Assembly: GCF_014650955.1 (NCBI RefSeq)
Contig: NZ_BMVY01000027.1
Span: 60,623 to 124,622, forward strand
Direction of reading: 5' to 3'
DNA length: 64,000 bases
DNA from: Streptomyces tauricus
GTDB lineage: Bacteria > Actinomycetota > Actinomycetes > Streptomycetales > Streptomycetaceae
The notes beneath the pieces are model-generated. The model had not been told where the DNA came from. It saw nothing but the letters and a program-made list of their open reading frames with translations, and made no database searches. Position numbers and translations under genes: made by a program. Shown piece by piece: positions 8,569-16,529 of this stretch (position 1 is its first letter; the number at the start of each line of letters is the position of its first letter).

Positions 8569-9423
8569 ATGCCCGCCAAGCGTGGCCCCCGCACGGGATT
8601 TCTCAGGGCCGTCGGCGCCCTGGTCGCCGTCGCGGCCCTGGCCTCCTGTACCTCGGACGGGGACGGCACGACCCCCGACGAAAGCACGGACAGCACGAGG
8701 TCGAGCTCCGAGGCCGTACGACTGCCCCCCGTGCCCGACGGTTTCGACTACCAGATCGGCGGTGCCTACACCCCGCCGGCCGGCGTCCGGATCGTCGCCC
8801 GCGACCGCACCGCCGACCCCGCGCGCGGTCTCTACAACATCTGTTACGTCAACGCCTTCCAGGCCCAGCCCGACGAACAGGACGACTGGCCCGACGACCT
8901 GCTGCTGCGGGACGAGGACGGCGAGGTCGTCATCGACGCCGACTGGGACGAGGCGCTGCTCGACATCGGCACCCCCGCCAAGCGCGAGCGGGTCGCGGCC
9001 CGGGTCGACGAGTGGATCGACGGCTGCGCGGACAAGGGCTTCGACGCCGTCGAGCCGGACAACTACGACAGCTACACCCGTTCGCGCGGGCTGCTGAACG
9101 CCGACGACGCCGTGTCCTTCATCAAGCTGCTCTCGCGACGCGCGCACGCGCGGGGGCTGGCCATCGCCCAGAAGAACACCGTGGAACTGGCGGACCGCCG
9201 CTCCCGTGCCGGGCTCGACTTCGCGGTCGTGGAGGAGTGCGGCGCGTACGACGAGTGCGGTGAGTACGCCGACGCCTTCGACGACCGGGTCGTCGTGGTG
9301 GAGTACACCGACAAGGGCCTGCAGAAGGCCCGTTCGGGCTTCGGCGACCGGTTGAGCATCGTGAGACGGGACGTTCAGGTGTCGACGCCCGACAGCGACG
9401 ACTACGTCCGCAGGACCCGCTGA
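8569..9423 (+). CDS. Secreted lipoprotein with GH114-like (endo-alpha-1,4-polygalactosaminidase-type) domain
   Basis: Exported lipoprotein of 284 residues. The N-terminus has basic residues, a hydrophobic stretch and a lipobox ending LAS-C at about residue 25, then a Ser/Thr/Asp-rich linker. The remainder resembles the GH114/TM1410 TIM-barrel fold: YNICYVNAFQ, then FDAVEPDNYDSY with acidic residues expected at the active site, IAQKN, and FAVVEECGAYDEC. Such enzymes cleave galactosamine-containing exopolysaccharide; here that substrate is inferred only. The start ATG 8569 has GGAG at 8560-8563. It appears monocistronic. The frame open further upstream (from 8050) lacks support. Confidence 0.85.
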   Translation: MPAKRGPRTGFLRAVGALVAVAALASCTSDGDGTTPDESTDSTRSSSEAVRLPPVPDGFDYQIGGAYTPPAGVRIVARDRTADPARGLYNICYVNAFQAQPDEQDDWPDDLLLRDEDGEVVIDADWDEALLDIGTPAKRERVAARVDEWIDGCADKGFDAVEPDNYDSYTRSRGLLNADDAVSFIKLLSRRAHARGLAIAQKNTVELADRRSRAGLDFAVVEECGAYDECGEYADAFDDRVVVVEYTDKGLQKARSGFGDRLSIVRRDVQVSTPDSDDYVRRTR

Positions 9424-9476
9424 CCGGCCGGCCCGGCCCCGCCCTCGACCTCGGCCCCGGCGGGTAACCACCCCCC

Positions 9477-9992
9477 TCAGCCCTCCAGCAGATCCAGCGC
9501 CCGCTCCCAGTGGAACCCGCGCTGCTCCGGGCCGCCGAAGGCGTGCTCCCCGAAGCGGACCCCCATCCCGCGCAGCCTCTCCAGGCTGTCCCGGTACGCG
9601 GGGTGGGCGGTCAACGCCTCGCTCACACAGGACAGTACGGAGATCGGCACGCCCATCCCGTACGCCTCGCAGAGCGTGCCGAGGGCGAGCGTGTCGGAGA
9701 CGCCGGCCGCCCACTTGTTGACGGTGTTGAAGGTCGCGGGCGCCACGGTGACGGCGTCCGGGTCGGGGAACGGGCGCGGGTCGCCGGGTGAGCGCCAGGC
9801 GGACCTGACCGGCCTGCCCGTCCGCGTCTCGACCGCCGCGGTGTCGAAGAAGCCGGTGGCGAGGGGTGTCGCGATGACACCGACCTCCCAGTTCCGCGCC
9901 TGCGCCGAGGTGATCAACTCGCCGATGCCGTCGGCGACTCCGGCGGCGCAGACGACGACGTAGAGGAAGGGCTTCCGAGCCTGTTCGGTCAC
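9477..9992 (-). CDS. Flavoprotein (HFCD/phosphopantothenoylcysteine decarboxylase-like)
   Basis: Flavin-binding Rossmann-like protein of 171 residues. Family features are the N-terminal LYVVVCAAGVADG strand-loop, VGVIATPLATGFFD, and the central VTVAPATFNTVNKWAAGVSDTLALG block, which corresponds to the conserved PASANT-type flavin-binding region. It probably performs an FMN-dependent oxidative decarboxylation or similar step; the catalytic Cys/His details of PPC decarboxylase are not clear. The start is GTG 9992. It lies 9 nt after the SnoaL-like gene on the same strand and so shares the TetR-type operator pair. Confidence 0.8.
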   Translation of the reverse strand: MTEQARKPFLYVVVCAAGVADGIGELITSAQARNWEVGVIATPLATGFFDTAAVETRTGRPVRSAWRSPGDPRPFPDPDAVTVAPATFNTVNKWAAGVSDTLALGTLCEAYGMGVPISVLSCVSEALTAHPAYRDSLERLRGMGVRFGEHAFGGPEQRGFHWERALDLLEG

Positions 9993-10001
9993 CCGGGAAC
10001 C

Positions 10002-10466
10002 CTACTCAACCGGGAACGACCGCCCCCGCTCGGCGTCCGGCCGCGGGCCGAGGATCCGGCGCTCCTTCTCCTCGATCGGTACGTCGTTGATGCTGGCCTC
10101 GCGCCGGGTCATCAGGCCGTGCTCGTCGAACTCCCAGAGTTCGTTGCCGTACGACCGCCACCACTGGCCGTCGCTGTCACGGCACTCGTACTGGAAGCGG
10201 ACGGCGATGCGGTTGCCGTCGAAGGCCCAGAGGTCCTTGCGCAGCGCGTACTCCTCCTCGCGCCGCCACTTCGCGGTGAGCAGTTCGACGATCTCGTCGC
10301 GTCCGGTGACGAAGGTGTCGCGGTTGCGCCAGACCGAGTCCCGCGAGTAGGCGAGTGAGACCTTCAGCGGGTCACGGGTGTTCCAGGCGTCCTCGGCCGC
10401 CTGGACCTTCAGGGCGGCGGTCTCACGGGTGAAGGGCGGCAGGGGCGGGCGGTCGGTGTCGGTCAT
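10002..10466 (-). CDS. NTF2/SnoaL-like protein (DUF1348 type)
   Basis: Cone-shaped NTF2-like fold protein of 154 residues. The sequence follows the DUF1348 pattern: KVQAAEDAWNTRDP near the N-terminus, SVWRNRDTFVTGRDEI, then RIAVRFQYECRDSDGQWWRS and a C-terminal REASINDVPIEEKER. Members are small enzymes or ligand-binding proteins without a common reaction. ATG 10466 is chosen because GAGAGGA lies just upstream; the frame continuing to 10592 crosses the operator region. It is first in a two-gene unit with the flavoprotein and divergent from a TetR repressor gene. Confidence 0.86.
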   Translation of the reverse strand: MTDTDRPPLPPFTRETAALKVQAAEDAWNTRDPLKVSLAYSRDSVWRNRDTFVTGRDEIVELLTAKWRREEEYALRKDLWAFDGNRIAVRFQYECRDSDGQWWRSYGNELWEFDEHGLMTRREASINDVPIEEKERRILGPRPDAERGRSFPVE

Positions 10467-10509
10467 ACGGGTCCTCTCGGATCGATGGCGGGCTTGCCGA
10501 TGACGGCCT

Positions 10510-10560
10510 GAGAACGTGCGTTCTCCGGAGTGGCTGCTAACGTAGAGAACGATGGTTCTC
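10510..10560. promoter_or_regulatory. Paired operators GAGAAC-N4-GTTCTC between SnoaL-like and TetR genes
   Basis: Two copies of the same perfect dyad, GAGAAC(GTGC)GTTCTC at 10510-10525 and GAGAAC(GATG)GTTCTC at 10545-10560, have centres 35 bp apart. They lie in the divergent promoter between the SnoaL-like gene and the TetR gene. Duplicated half-site sequence, spacing and position fit autoregulatory TetR binding sites controlling both directions. The second copy covers the ATG at 10552, which argues against that codon as the TetR start. Confidence 0.8.
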
Positions 10561-10590
10561 ACGTCAAGACAGCAAGGAGTGAGCCGGTAC

Positions 10591-11178
10591 ATGGACAGCG
10601 CGGTCGCCAGGGAGCAGGCCCTGGACGCGGCGGAGACCCTGTTCTACGGGCGCGGCATACAGTCCGTCGGCATGGACGACATCCGCGGCGCCTCCGGGGT
10701 CTCCCTCAAGCGGCTCTACCAGCTGTTCCCCGCCAAGGAACACCTGGTGGTGGCCTACCTGGAGCGGCGCGACCTCCGCTGGCGGGGGCGGCTCGCCGAG
10801 TACACGGACAGCCACGAGGACGCGCGGCAGCGGGTTCTCGCGGTCTTCGACTGGCTGGGCGAGTGGTTCCGCGAGCCCGACTTCCGCGGCTGCGCCTGGA
10901 TCAACTCGTACGGGGAGCTGGGCGCCGTGTCGGAGCCGGTGGCCGAGCAGGTCCGCGCCCACAAGCGGGCCTTCCGCAAGTACCTGGAGGGCCTGGTGGA
11001 CGACGCCGGGCTGCCCGCCGAACTGGCGGGCCAGCTGCATCTGCTGGCAGAGGGCGCCATGGTGACCGCCGCCGTCGAACGGAGCGCGGAACCCGCCGCG
11101 CGTGCCGGGCGGGCGGCCCGCATGCTGGTCGAGGCGTACAGCCCGTCCGACGCGAACGGCGCGCCGGCCGGCCATTGA
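10591..11178 (+). CDS. TetR/AcrR family transcriptional regulator
   Basis: Dimeric repressor of about 195 residues. The N-terminal DNA-binding domain contains FYGRGIQSVGMDDI and a recognition-helix region GVSLKRLYQLFPAKEHL. The C-terminal ligand-binding domain carries EWFREPDFRGCAWINS, typical of the AcrR-like subgroup with a conserved FRGC segment. The start is taken as ATG 10591, downstream of AAGGAG at 10574-10579; GTG 10579 is an alternative, while ATG 10552 lies inside an operator copy. It likely represses itself and the divergent SnoaL-like/flavoprotein pair until bound by a small molecule. Confidence 0.88.
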   Translation: MDSAVAREQALDAAETLFYGRGIQSVGMDDIRGASGVSLKRLYQLFPAKEHLVVAYLERRDLRWRGRLAEYTDSHEDARQRVLAVFDWLGEWFREPDFRGCAWINSYGELGAVSEPVAEQVRAHKRAFRKYLEGLVDDAGLPAELAGQLHLLAEGAMVTAAVERSAEPAARAGRAARMLVEAYSPSDANGAPAGH

Positions 11179-11207
11179 CTGACGCCCCACCCGGGTTGCA
11201 GACTCCA

Positions 11208-11221
11208 ATTGAAGATTCAAT
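11208..11221. promoter_or_regulatory. Inverted repeat ATTGAA-GA-TTCAAT upstream of aldehyde dehydrogenase
   Basis: Perfect 6-bp arms (11208-11213 and 11216-11221) lie in an unusually AT-rich patch of the 122-bp gap between the TetR gene and the aldehyde dehydrogenase gene. Position and composition suggest an operator or promoter element; the cognate regulator is unknown. Confidence 0.4.
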
Positions 11222-11300
11222 GGACGATTGTTCACCAGACGAACGCGGGCGTTCCGTCGCGGAGCGCCTCGCGCGCGTCTCCCGACGGGAAGAGCCGCGC

Positions 11301-12761
11301 ATGACCCTCCATCGTGACCTGCTGATCGGCGGCAAGGACCAGCCCGCGGTCTCCGGCCGCACCGCCGAGGACGTGAACCCCTACAGTTCGCAGGTGTACG
11401 CCACGGTCGCCGCGGCCGGCGTCGAGGACGTCACCCGGGCCGTGGACGCCGCCGACGCCGCGTTCGAGGGGTGGGCCGCGCTCGGTCCGGCGCAGCGGCG
11501 CAAGATCTTCCTCACCGCGGCCGACCTCCTGGAGGCCCGCACCGAGGACGCTGTACGGATCATGGCGGGCGAGGTCGGCGGCACCCGGCCGTGGGCCATG
11601 TTCAACGTCGGTCTCGCCGCGAACATCCTCCGCGAGGCCGCCGCCGCGGTGACCGCGCCGCGCGGAGAGGTCCTGAGCGCCCAGGAGGAGGGCGCGCTGG
11701 GTCTCGCCGTCCGCGAACCCGTCGGCGTCGTGGCCGCCTTCTCGCCGTGGAACGCCCCGGTCATCCTCGGGGTACGGGCCGTCGCCGCGCCGCTCGCCGC
11801 GGGCAACACCGTGGTGATGAAGCCGAGCGAGGACGCGCCGATCGCGTGCGGTCTGTTCGTCGCGGACATCCTGCGCGAGGCGGGCCTGCCCGACGGCGTC
11901 CTGAACGTGATCACGAACGCCCCCGAGGACGCGGCCGCCGTCGCCGAGGCCCTGATCGCCGACGAACGCGTACGGGCCGTCAACTTCACCGGCTCCACGA
12001 ACGTCGGCCGGATCATCGGCGTGCACGCGGCCCGGCATCTGAAGCCCGCCGTCCTCGAACTCGGCGGCAAGAACTCGGTGATCGTGCTGGCGGACGCCGA
12101 CGTCGACTACGCGGTCGACGCGGCCGTCTTCTCCGTCTTCATGAACTCCGGCCAGATCTGCATGTCCGCCGACCGGATCCTCGTGCACGAGAGCCTGGCC
12201 GAGGAGTTCACGGCCAAGTTCACCGCGAAGACCGAGTCGCTGCCGTCCGGCGACCCGGCCGATCCGCACACCGTGGTGGGCCCGCTCGTCACCCCGGACG
12301 CCGCCCGCCGGGTCGCGGCCCTCGTGGAGGACGCCGTCGCCAAGGGCGCGACCGTCCTCACCGGCGGAGCCGCCCCCGAGGGTGCCGTGCATCAGGCGAC
12401 CGTCCTGACCGACCTTCCGGAGGACACCGAGCTGTACCGCGGGGAGGCCTTCGGCCCGCTGGCCGTGATCAGCACGTTCGCCACGGACGACGAGGCGATC
12501 TCCTTCGCCAACTCCACGGAGCACGGGCTGACCTGCGGGATCATCACCGAGAACGGCACCCATGGGCTCCGGGTCGCCCGCCGGATCCGTACCGGCATCG
12601 TGCATGTCAACGACCAGTCGGTCGCCGACGAACCGAACGCGCCCTTCGGCGGGTTCAAGGGGAGCGGGTACGGGCGCTTCGGCGGACGCTGGGGCATCGA
12701 GGCGTTCAGCAACACCCGCTGGGTGACGCTGGCGACGCAGCAGGCGCACTTCCCGTTCTAG
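11301..12761 (+). CDS. Aldehyde dehydrogenase family protein
   Basis: NAD(P)-dependent aldehyde dehydrogenase of 486 residues oxidising an aldehyde to a carboxylic acid. Diagnostic blocks are AFSPWNAPVILG (cofactor and oxyanion Asn), VVMKPSEDAP, FTGSTNVGRII, the general-base Glu in LELGGKNS, and the nucleophilic Cys in NSGQICMSADRI. The C-terminal block is PFGGFKGSGYGRFGG. Overall it resembles the benzaldehyde, vanillin and salicylaldehyde dehydrogenase group rather than betaine or succinate semialdehyde enzymes, but substrate is inferred. ATG 11301 has GGGAAGAG upstream. It appears to have its own promoter containing an ATTGAA/TTCAAT inverted repeat. Confidence 0.92.
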   Translation: MTLHRDLLIGGKDQPAVSGRTAEDVNPYSSQVYATVAAAGVEDVTRAVDAADAAFEGWAALGPAQRRKIFLTAADLLEARTEDAVRIMAGEVGGTRPWAMFNVGLAANILREAAAAVTAPRGEVLSAQEEGALGLAVREPVGVVAAFSPWNAPVILGVRAVAAPLAAGNTVVMKPSEDAPIACGLFVADILREAGLPDGVLNVITNAPEDAAAVAEALIADERVRAVNFTGSTNVGRIIGVHAARHLKPAVLELGGKNSVIVLADADVDYAVDAAVFSVFMNSGQICMSADRILVHESLAEEFTAKFTAKTESLPSGDPADPHTVVGPLVTPDAARRVAALVEDAVAKGATVLTGGAAPEGAVHQATVLTDLPEDTELYRGEAFGPLAVISTFATDDEAISFANSTEHGLTCGIITENGTHGLRVARRIRTGIVHVNDQSVADEPNAPFGGFKGSGYGRFGGRWGIEAFSNTRWVTLATQQAHFPF

Positions 12762-12963
12762 GCCGTGTCCCGGGATCCGGGCGGCGCACCCGCGTCGAAC
12801 GTGGGGTCCGGGTGACTCGTACGGCTGTACTCGGGCAGGTGTGAGGGTGAAACGTCTCGTGCGGGATGAAAAAGGCGAGGCGAGCGTGTTGAAATCCGAG
12901 TCGGCAGGAGCCGGCAGGAGCCTGCACGAGTCGTACACGACGACGATCGATGGGATGGATGTC

Positions 12964-13413
12964 ATGCCTCTTGAGGGTGAGTACGAGCCCAGTCCCACCC
13001 AGTGGGTGCGCGATCAGGTGGAGCTGTACGAGCGCTCCGGCGGTACCGAGGGAACGACCCTGATGGATACGGGACGCCCCGTCATCGTGCTGACCACCCG
13101 GGGCGCGAAGAGCGGGAAGATCCGCAAGACGCCGCTCATGCGGGTCGAGCACGAGGGGCGCTACGCCGCCGTCGCCTCGCTGGGCGGCGCGCCCAAGCAC
13201 CCCGTCTGGTACCACAACGTGGTCAGCGACCCGCATGTGGAACTCCAGGACGGGCCGACGCGCCAGGACATGACGGCGCGTGAGGTGACCGGCGAGGAGA
13301 AGGCCCAGTGGTGGGAGCGTGCGGTCGCCGCCTACCCGGACTACGCCGACTACCAGAAGAAGACCGAGCGTGAGATCCCGGTCTTCGTCCTGGAGCCGGC
13401 CACCGAAGGCTGA
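12964..13413 (+). CDS. Nitroreductase-family deazaflavin (F420)-dependent oxidoreductase
   Basis: Small single-domain protein of 149 residues of the Ddn type, a split beta-barrel that uses reduced coenzyme F420. Family landmarks are the N-terminal TQWVRDQVELYERSGG, the cofactor-phosphate-binding GAKSGKIRKTPLMRV block, and PKHPVWYHNVVSDPHVELQ. Actinobacterial members reduce quinones, nitro compounds or unsaturated lactones. ATG 12964 matches the usual N-terminus MPLEGEY; ATG 12955 is possible. The gene is monocistronic and ends 50 bp before a convergent transporter gene, sharing a bidirectional terminator. Confidence 0.88.
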   Translation: MPLEGEYEPSPTQWVRDQVELYERSGGTEGTTLMDTGRPVIVLTTRGAKSGKIRKTPLMRVEHEGRYAAVASLGGAPKHPVWYHNVVSDPHVELQDGPTRQDMTAREVTGEEKAQWWERAVAAYPDYADYQKKTEREIPVFVLEPATEG

Positions 13414-13443
13414 CCCGCTCGAAAAAAAATGTGCATGACCCGG

Positions 13444-13467
13444 TGAACGTCGGGCACCCGACGTTCA
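13444..13467. terminator. Bidirectional hairpin between convergent genes
   Basis: TGAACGTCGGG (13444-13454) and CCCGACGTTCA (13457-13467) form a perfect 11-bp stem with a 2-nt loop, preceded by an A-run at about 13423-13430. It sits between the convergent oxidoreductase and CDF transporter genes and includes the stop codon of the latter. Confidence 0.75.
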
Positions 13468-14463
13468 GGTCCCGCCGCGCTCCCCCGTCGCGGCGGGGCC
13501 ATTTTCCTGTGCGGCCGCGCGCCGCGCCAGGCGGGCGTCCGTCACGTCGAGGAAGATCTGGTCGACCTCCGGGACCAGGTTGGAGACCGACTGCTTGATC
13601 CGCACGGCGACGAGTTCGACCTCCTCGCTGTCCAGACCGGGCGTCAGGTCGACACGGGCGGCCACCAGCGTCGAGTCGGGGCCGAGCTGCATGGTCAGCA
13701 GGGACTCCACGGAATCGATCTCGGGCTGCGCCTCCAGCAGGGCACGGATGCGGCGGCTCGACTCCTCGTCGGTGGCCTGGCCGATCAGCTGGTCGCGCGC
13801 GTCACGGCCCAGCCGGTACGCCACGTAGACCAGCAGTCCGCCGATGGCGATGGAGGCCGAGGCCTCGTAGACGACCTGCCCGGTCACCATGTGCAGGGCC
13901 ATACCGGCGATCGCGAAGAGGACACCCAGGACGGCGGTGCCGTCCTCGGCGATGACGGTACGCAGCGCCGGGTCACGGACCTCGGTGGAGAAACCGCCCT
14001 GCTTGCGCACCTGGTGGAGCGCCCGCAGCAGGGACCCTCCCTCGGCGAGGAGCGCCACGACCAGGACCACCAGCCCCGCCACATATCCGCTGTGGGACTC
14101 GGAGCCCTCGCTGCCCAGCGCCTCGAAGCCCTGGAAGAAGGAGAAGCAGCCGCCCATCAGGAAAATGCCCACGGCGGCCAGCAGTGACCAGAAGAAGCGT
14201 TCCTTTCCGTACCCGAAGGGGTGACGGTTGTCGGCGGGGCGTCGGCTGCGGCGCAGGGCGGCCAGCAGGAAGACCTCGTTCAGGCTGTCGGCCACCGAGT
14301 GCGCGGCCTCCGACAGCAGGGCGGGCGATCCGGCGAAGAGGCCGCCCACGGCCTTGGCCACGGCGATCACGAGGTTGGCGGCCAGCGCCACCAGCACGGT
14401 GACGCGGGTGCGGCGGTCCGAGGGAGAGGAAGGCTTACGGTTCACCTCCGCCGAATGCCCCAC
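13465..14463 (-). CDS. Cation diffusion facilitator (CDF) family transporter
   Basis: Inner-membrane divalent metal/proton antiporter of about 332 residues, probably exporting Zn, Fe, Mn or Co. About six transmembrane helices precede a C-terminal cytoplasmic domain. TM2 contains the metal-site SEAAHSVADSLNEVF (the S-x3-H-x3-D pattern), and the DNRHPFGYGKERFFWSL loop is the CDF signature. The C-terminal ferredoxin-like domain is at about residues 225-305. The start is GTG 14463, with GTG 14445 as an alternative. It is divergent from the GST-like gene. Metal specificity cannot be read from the sequence with confidence. Confidence 0.9.
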   Translation of the reverse strand: MGHSAEVNRKPSSPSDRRTRVTVLVALAANLVIAVAKAVGGLFAGSPALLSEAAHSVADSLNEVFLLAALRRSRRPADNRHPFGYGKERFFWSLLAAVGIFLMGGCFSFFQGFEALGSEGSESHSGYVAGLVVLVVALLAEGGSLLRALHQVRKQGGFSTEVRDPALRTVIAEDGTAVLGVLFAIAGMALHMVTGQVVYEASASIAIGGLLVYVAYRLGRDARDQLIGQATDEESSRRIRALLEAQPEIDSVESLLTMQLGPDSTLVAARVDLTPGLDSEEVELVAVRIKQSVSNLVPEVDQIFLDVTDARLARRAAAQENGPAATGERGGT

Positions 14464-14540
14464 TCGCCCTGCCTCACACGAGGTGACGGCTGTTTTCGGG
14501 GAACCCCTACGGAGGCCGACGTACCGGAGGAAGGGACCGC

Positions 14541-15557
14541 ATGAGCGACACCGAGGGCAACAGCGCGTACGGGAAGAAGTCCTTCAAGCGCTCGAAGAGC
14601 CACTTCTCGGACCGGGTGACGGCCGACGGGCGCGACGGCTGGCCGGTCGCGGCCGGACGCTACCGTCTGGTAGTCAGCCGGGCCTGCCCCTGGGCGAGCC
14701 GCGCGGTGATCTCGCGGCGGCTGCTGGGCCTTGAGGACGCGCTGCCGATGGCGGTCACCGACCCGATCCAGGACGACCGCAGCTGGCGCTTCACGCTGGA
14801 CCCCGGGGGCCGCGACCCGGTGCTGGGCATCCGCTACCTCGCCGAGGCGTACGAGGCCCGGGAGCCGGGCCATCCCGGCGGCGTCAGCGTGCCGGCCGTG
14901 GTGGACGTGGACAGCGGACGCCTGGTGACCAACGACTACCAGCAGCTCACCCTGGACCTCGCCACCGAATGGCGGGACCTGCACCGCGAAGGGGCACCCG
15001 ACCTCTACCCGGACAGGCTCCGCGACGAGATCGACGAGGTCATGGAAGGGGTGTACGAGGACGTCAACAACGGGGTGTACCGGGCCGGGTTCGCGACCGG
15101 CCAGGAGGAGTACGCGGCGGCCTACGAGGGCGTCTTCCACCGGCTGGAGCTGCTGTCGGAGCGGCTCGCCGACCGGCGGTACCTGGTCGGGGACACGATC
15201 ACCGAGGCGGACATCCGGCTGTTCACGACCCTGGTCCGCTTCGACGCCGTCTACCACGGCCACTTCAAGTGCAACCGCCACAAGCTGACGGAGGACCGGG
15301 TGCTGTGGGCGTACGCCCGCGATCTCTACCAGACGCCCGGGTTCGGGGACACCGTCGACTTCGATCACATCAAGCGGCACTACTACCAGGTCCACGAAGG
15401 CATCAACCCGACGCGCGTCGTGCCGCTCGGCCCCGACCTGTCCGGCTGGCTGACGTCACACGGTCGCGAGGAGCTGGGCGGGCGCCCGTTCGGCGACGGG
15501 AGCCCGCCGGGTCCCGTACGCGGGGGCGAGGAGGTACCGGCGGCGGGCCGGCCCTGA
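14541..15557 (+). CDS. Glutathionyl-hydroquinone reductase-like (GST Xi class, ECM4/YqjG-like) protein
   Basis: Thioredoxin-fold transferase of 338 residues. The N-terminal active site is SRACPWASRAV, whose Cys is characteristic of the Xi-class glutathionyl-hydroquinone reductases. The C-terminal helical domain has GDTITEADIRLFTTLVRFD and the conserved YHGHFKCN and HYYQVHEGINPTR blocks. In proteobacteria these enzymes reduce glutathionyl-hydroquinones; actinobacteria make mycothiol instead, so the physiological thiol is uncertain. GGAAGGGA precedes ATG 14541. It is followed by a small membrane-protein gene on the same strand. Confidence 0.9.
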   Translation: MSDTEGNSAYGKKSFKRSKSHFSDRVTADGRDGWPVAAGRYRLVVSRACPWASRAVISRRLLGLEDALPMAVTDPIQDDRSWRFTLDPGGRDPVLGIRYLAEAYEAREPGHPGGVSVPAVVDVDSGRLVTNDYQQLTLDLATEWRDLHREGAPDLYPDRLRDEIDEVMEGVYEDVNNGVYRAGFATGQEEYAAAYEGVFHRLELLSERLADRRYLVGDTITEADIRLFTTLVRFDAVYHGHFKCNRHKLTEDRVLWAYARDLYQTPGFGDTVDFDHIKRHYYQVHEGINPTRVVPLGPDLSGWLTSHGREELGGRPFGDGSPPGPVRGGEEVPAAGRP

Positions 15558-15637
15558 CGAGAGCGGGTCCGCGTATTCGCCGCTGAACTGGACACTCGCC
15601 AGATGTCCTGGAAAAACACCTACCGAAGGAGAGCCAG

Positions 15638-15934
15638 GTGCCGAAGAAGAAGAGCCTGCCCGTCGTCTACAAGCCCGTCGGGTTCCTGCTCGGCTGGACG
15701 AGCGGAACCCTCGCCGGGCTGGCGTTCCAGAAGGTCTGGAAGATGATCCGCCACGAGGACGACGCACCCGACGCGCTGGACAAGGACCGCGGCTGGGGAG
15801 AGGTGCTGTTCGCGGCGGCCGTCCAGGGCGCGATCTTCGCGGTCGTCCGCAGCGCGGCGGACCGCACCGGCGCGAAGGCCATCGAGCGGTCCACCGGCGT
15901 GTGGCCCGGCGACGACAAGGGGGGCCGCGACTGA
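15638..15934 (+). CDS. DUF4235 domain-containing small membrane protein
   Basis: Protein of 98 residues with GTG start 15638 behind AAGGAG. It matches the actinobacterial DUF4235 pattern: an N-terminal basic stretch, a first hydrophobic helix (GFLLGWTSGTLAGLAFQKVW), a polar Asp-rich loop, and a second hydrophobic helix (EVLFAAAVQGAIFAVVR) followed by the DRTGAKAIER motif. Function is unknown. It lies 80 bp after the GST-like gene and 61 bp before bcp, all on the same strand. Confidence 0.85.
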   Translation: MPKKKSLPVVYKPVGFLLGWTSGTLAGLAFQKVWKMIRHEDDAPDALDKDRGWGEVLFAAAVQGAIFAVVRSAADRTGAKAIERSTGVWPGDDKGGRD

Positions 15935-15995
15935 CGCTCCTTACCGTCCAGTACGGTGGCCTTCCTACAGGTGGCCGACAGTCAGGGAGCCAGTC

Positions 15996-16463
15996 GTGAC
16001 GAACCAGGCAGCGGTGGGCGACACCGTCGAGGACTTCACTCTCCCGGACGAGACGGGCACGCCCCGGCAGCTCTCGGAGCTGCTGGGCGAAGGGCCCGTC
16101 GTGCTGTTCTTCTACCCTGCGGCGCTCTCCACGGGCTGCACCGCCGAGGCGTGCCACTTCCGCGACCTGGCCGCCGAGTTCACGGCCGCCGGCGCGCGGC
16201 TGGTGGGGATCAGCGGTGACACGGTCGAGCGGCAGCAGGAGTTCACCGAGAAGCACACCCTCGGGTATCCGCTGCTGTCCGACCCGGACGGGACGGTCCG
16301 CGAGCTGTTCGGGGTGAAGCGCGGCTTCTCGCTGGCACCCACCAAGCGGGTCACCTTCGTCATCGCCGAGGACCGCAAGGTGCTCGAAGTGGTGCGCAGC
16401 GAGATCCGGATGAGCGCGCACGCGGACCGCGCCCTGGCGGCCCTGCGCGCGCACCGCGCCTGA
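15996..16463 (+). CDS. bcp: Peroxiredoxin, Bcp type
   Basis: Cytoplasmic thiol peroxidase of 155 residues that reduces hydrogen peroxide and organic hydroperoxides. The thioredoxin-like fold contains VVLFFYPAALSTGCTAEACHFRD: the peroxidatic Cys is in STGC and the resolving Cys five residues later, as in atypical two-Cys Bcp enzymes. GISGDTVERQQEFTEKH and FVIAEDRKVLEVVRSE complete the fold. The start is GTG 15996 with AGGGAG upstream. The downstream region holds a 14-bp tandem repeat. Confidence 0.92.
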   Translation: MTNQAAVGDTVEDFTLPDETGTPRQLSELLGEGPVVLFFYPAALSTGCTAEACHFRDLAAEFTAAGARLVGISGDTVERQQEFTEKHTLGYPLLSDPDGTVRELFGVKRGFSLAPTKRVTFVIAEDRKVLEVVRSEIRMSAHADRALAALRAHRA

Positions 16464-16475
16464 ACGTCCCCTGAG

Positions 16476-16517
16476 GAACGTCCGTTGTTGAACGTCCGCT
16501 GTTGAACGTCCGCTGTC
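16476..16517 (+). repeat. 14-bp tandem repeat GAACGTCCGYTGTT, three units
   Basis: Units at 16476-16489, 16490-16503 and 16504-16517 differ by one base each, and a more diverged half unit begins at 16462. The array fills the gap between the convergent bcp and VOC genes. It may be replication slippage or a binding-site array; no function is visible. Confidence 0.7.
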
Positions 16518-16529
16518 GCGGCCGGTGAC

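Noticed and set aside
6146..9097. 983-residue plus-strand open frame opposite the LAL regulator
   Set aside because: Gly/Arg-rich shadow of the LAL gene and the start of the lipoprotein gene in another frame.
10530..11300. Long N-terminal extension of the aldehyde dehydrogenase
   Set aside because: It overlaps the TetR gene in a different frame and has no aldehyde dehydrogenase similarity before 11301.
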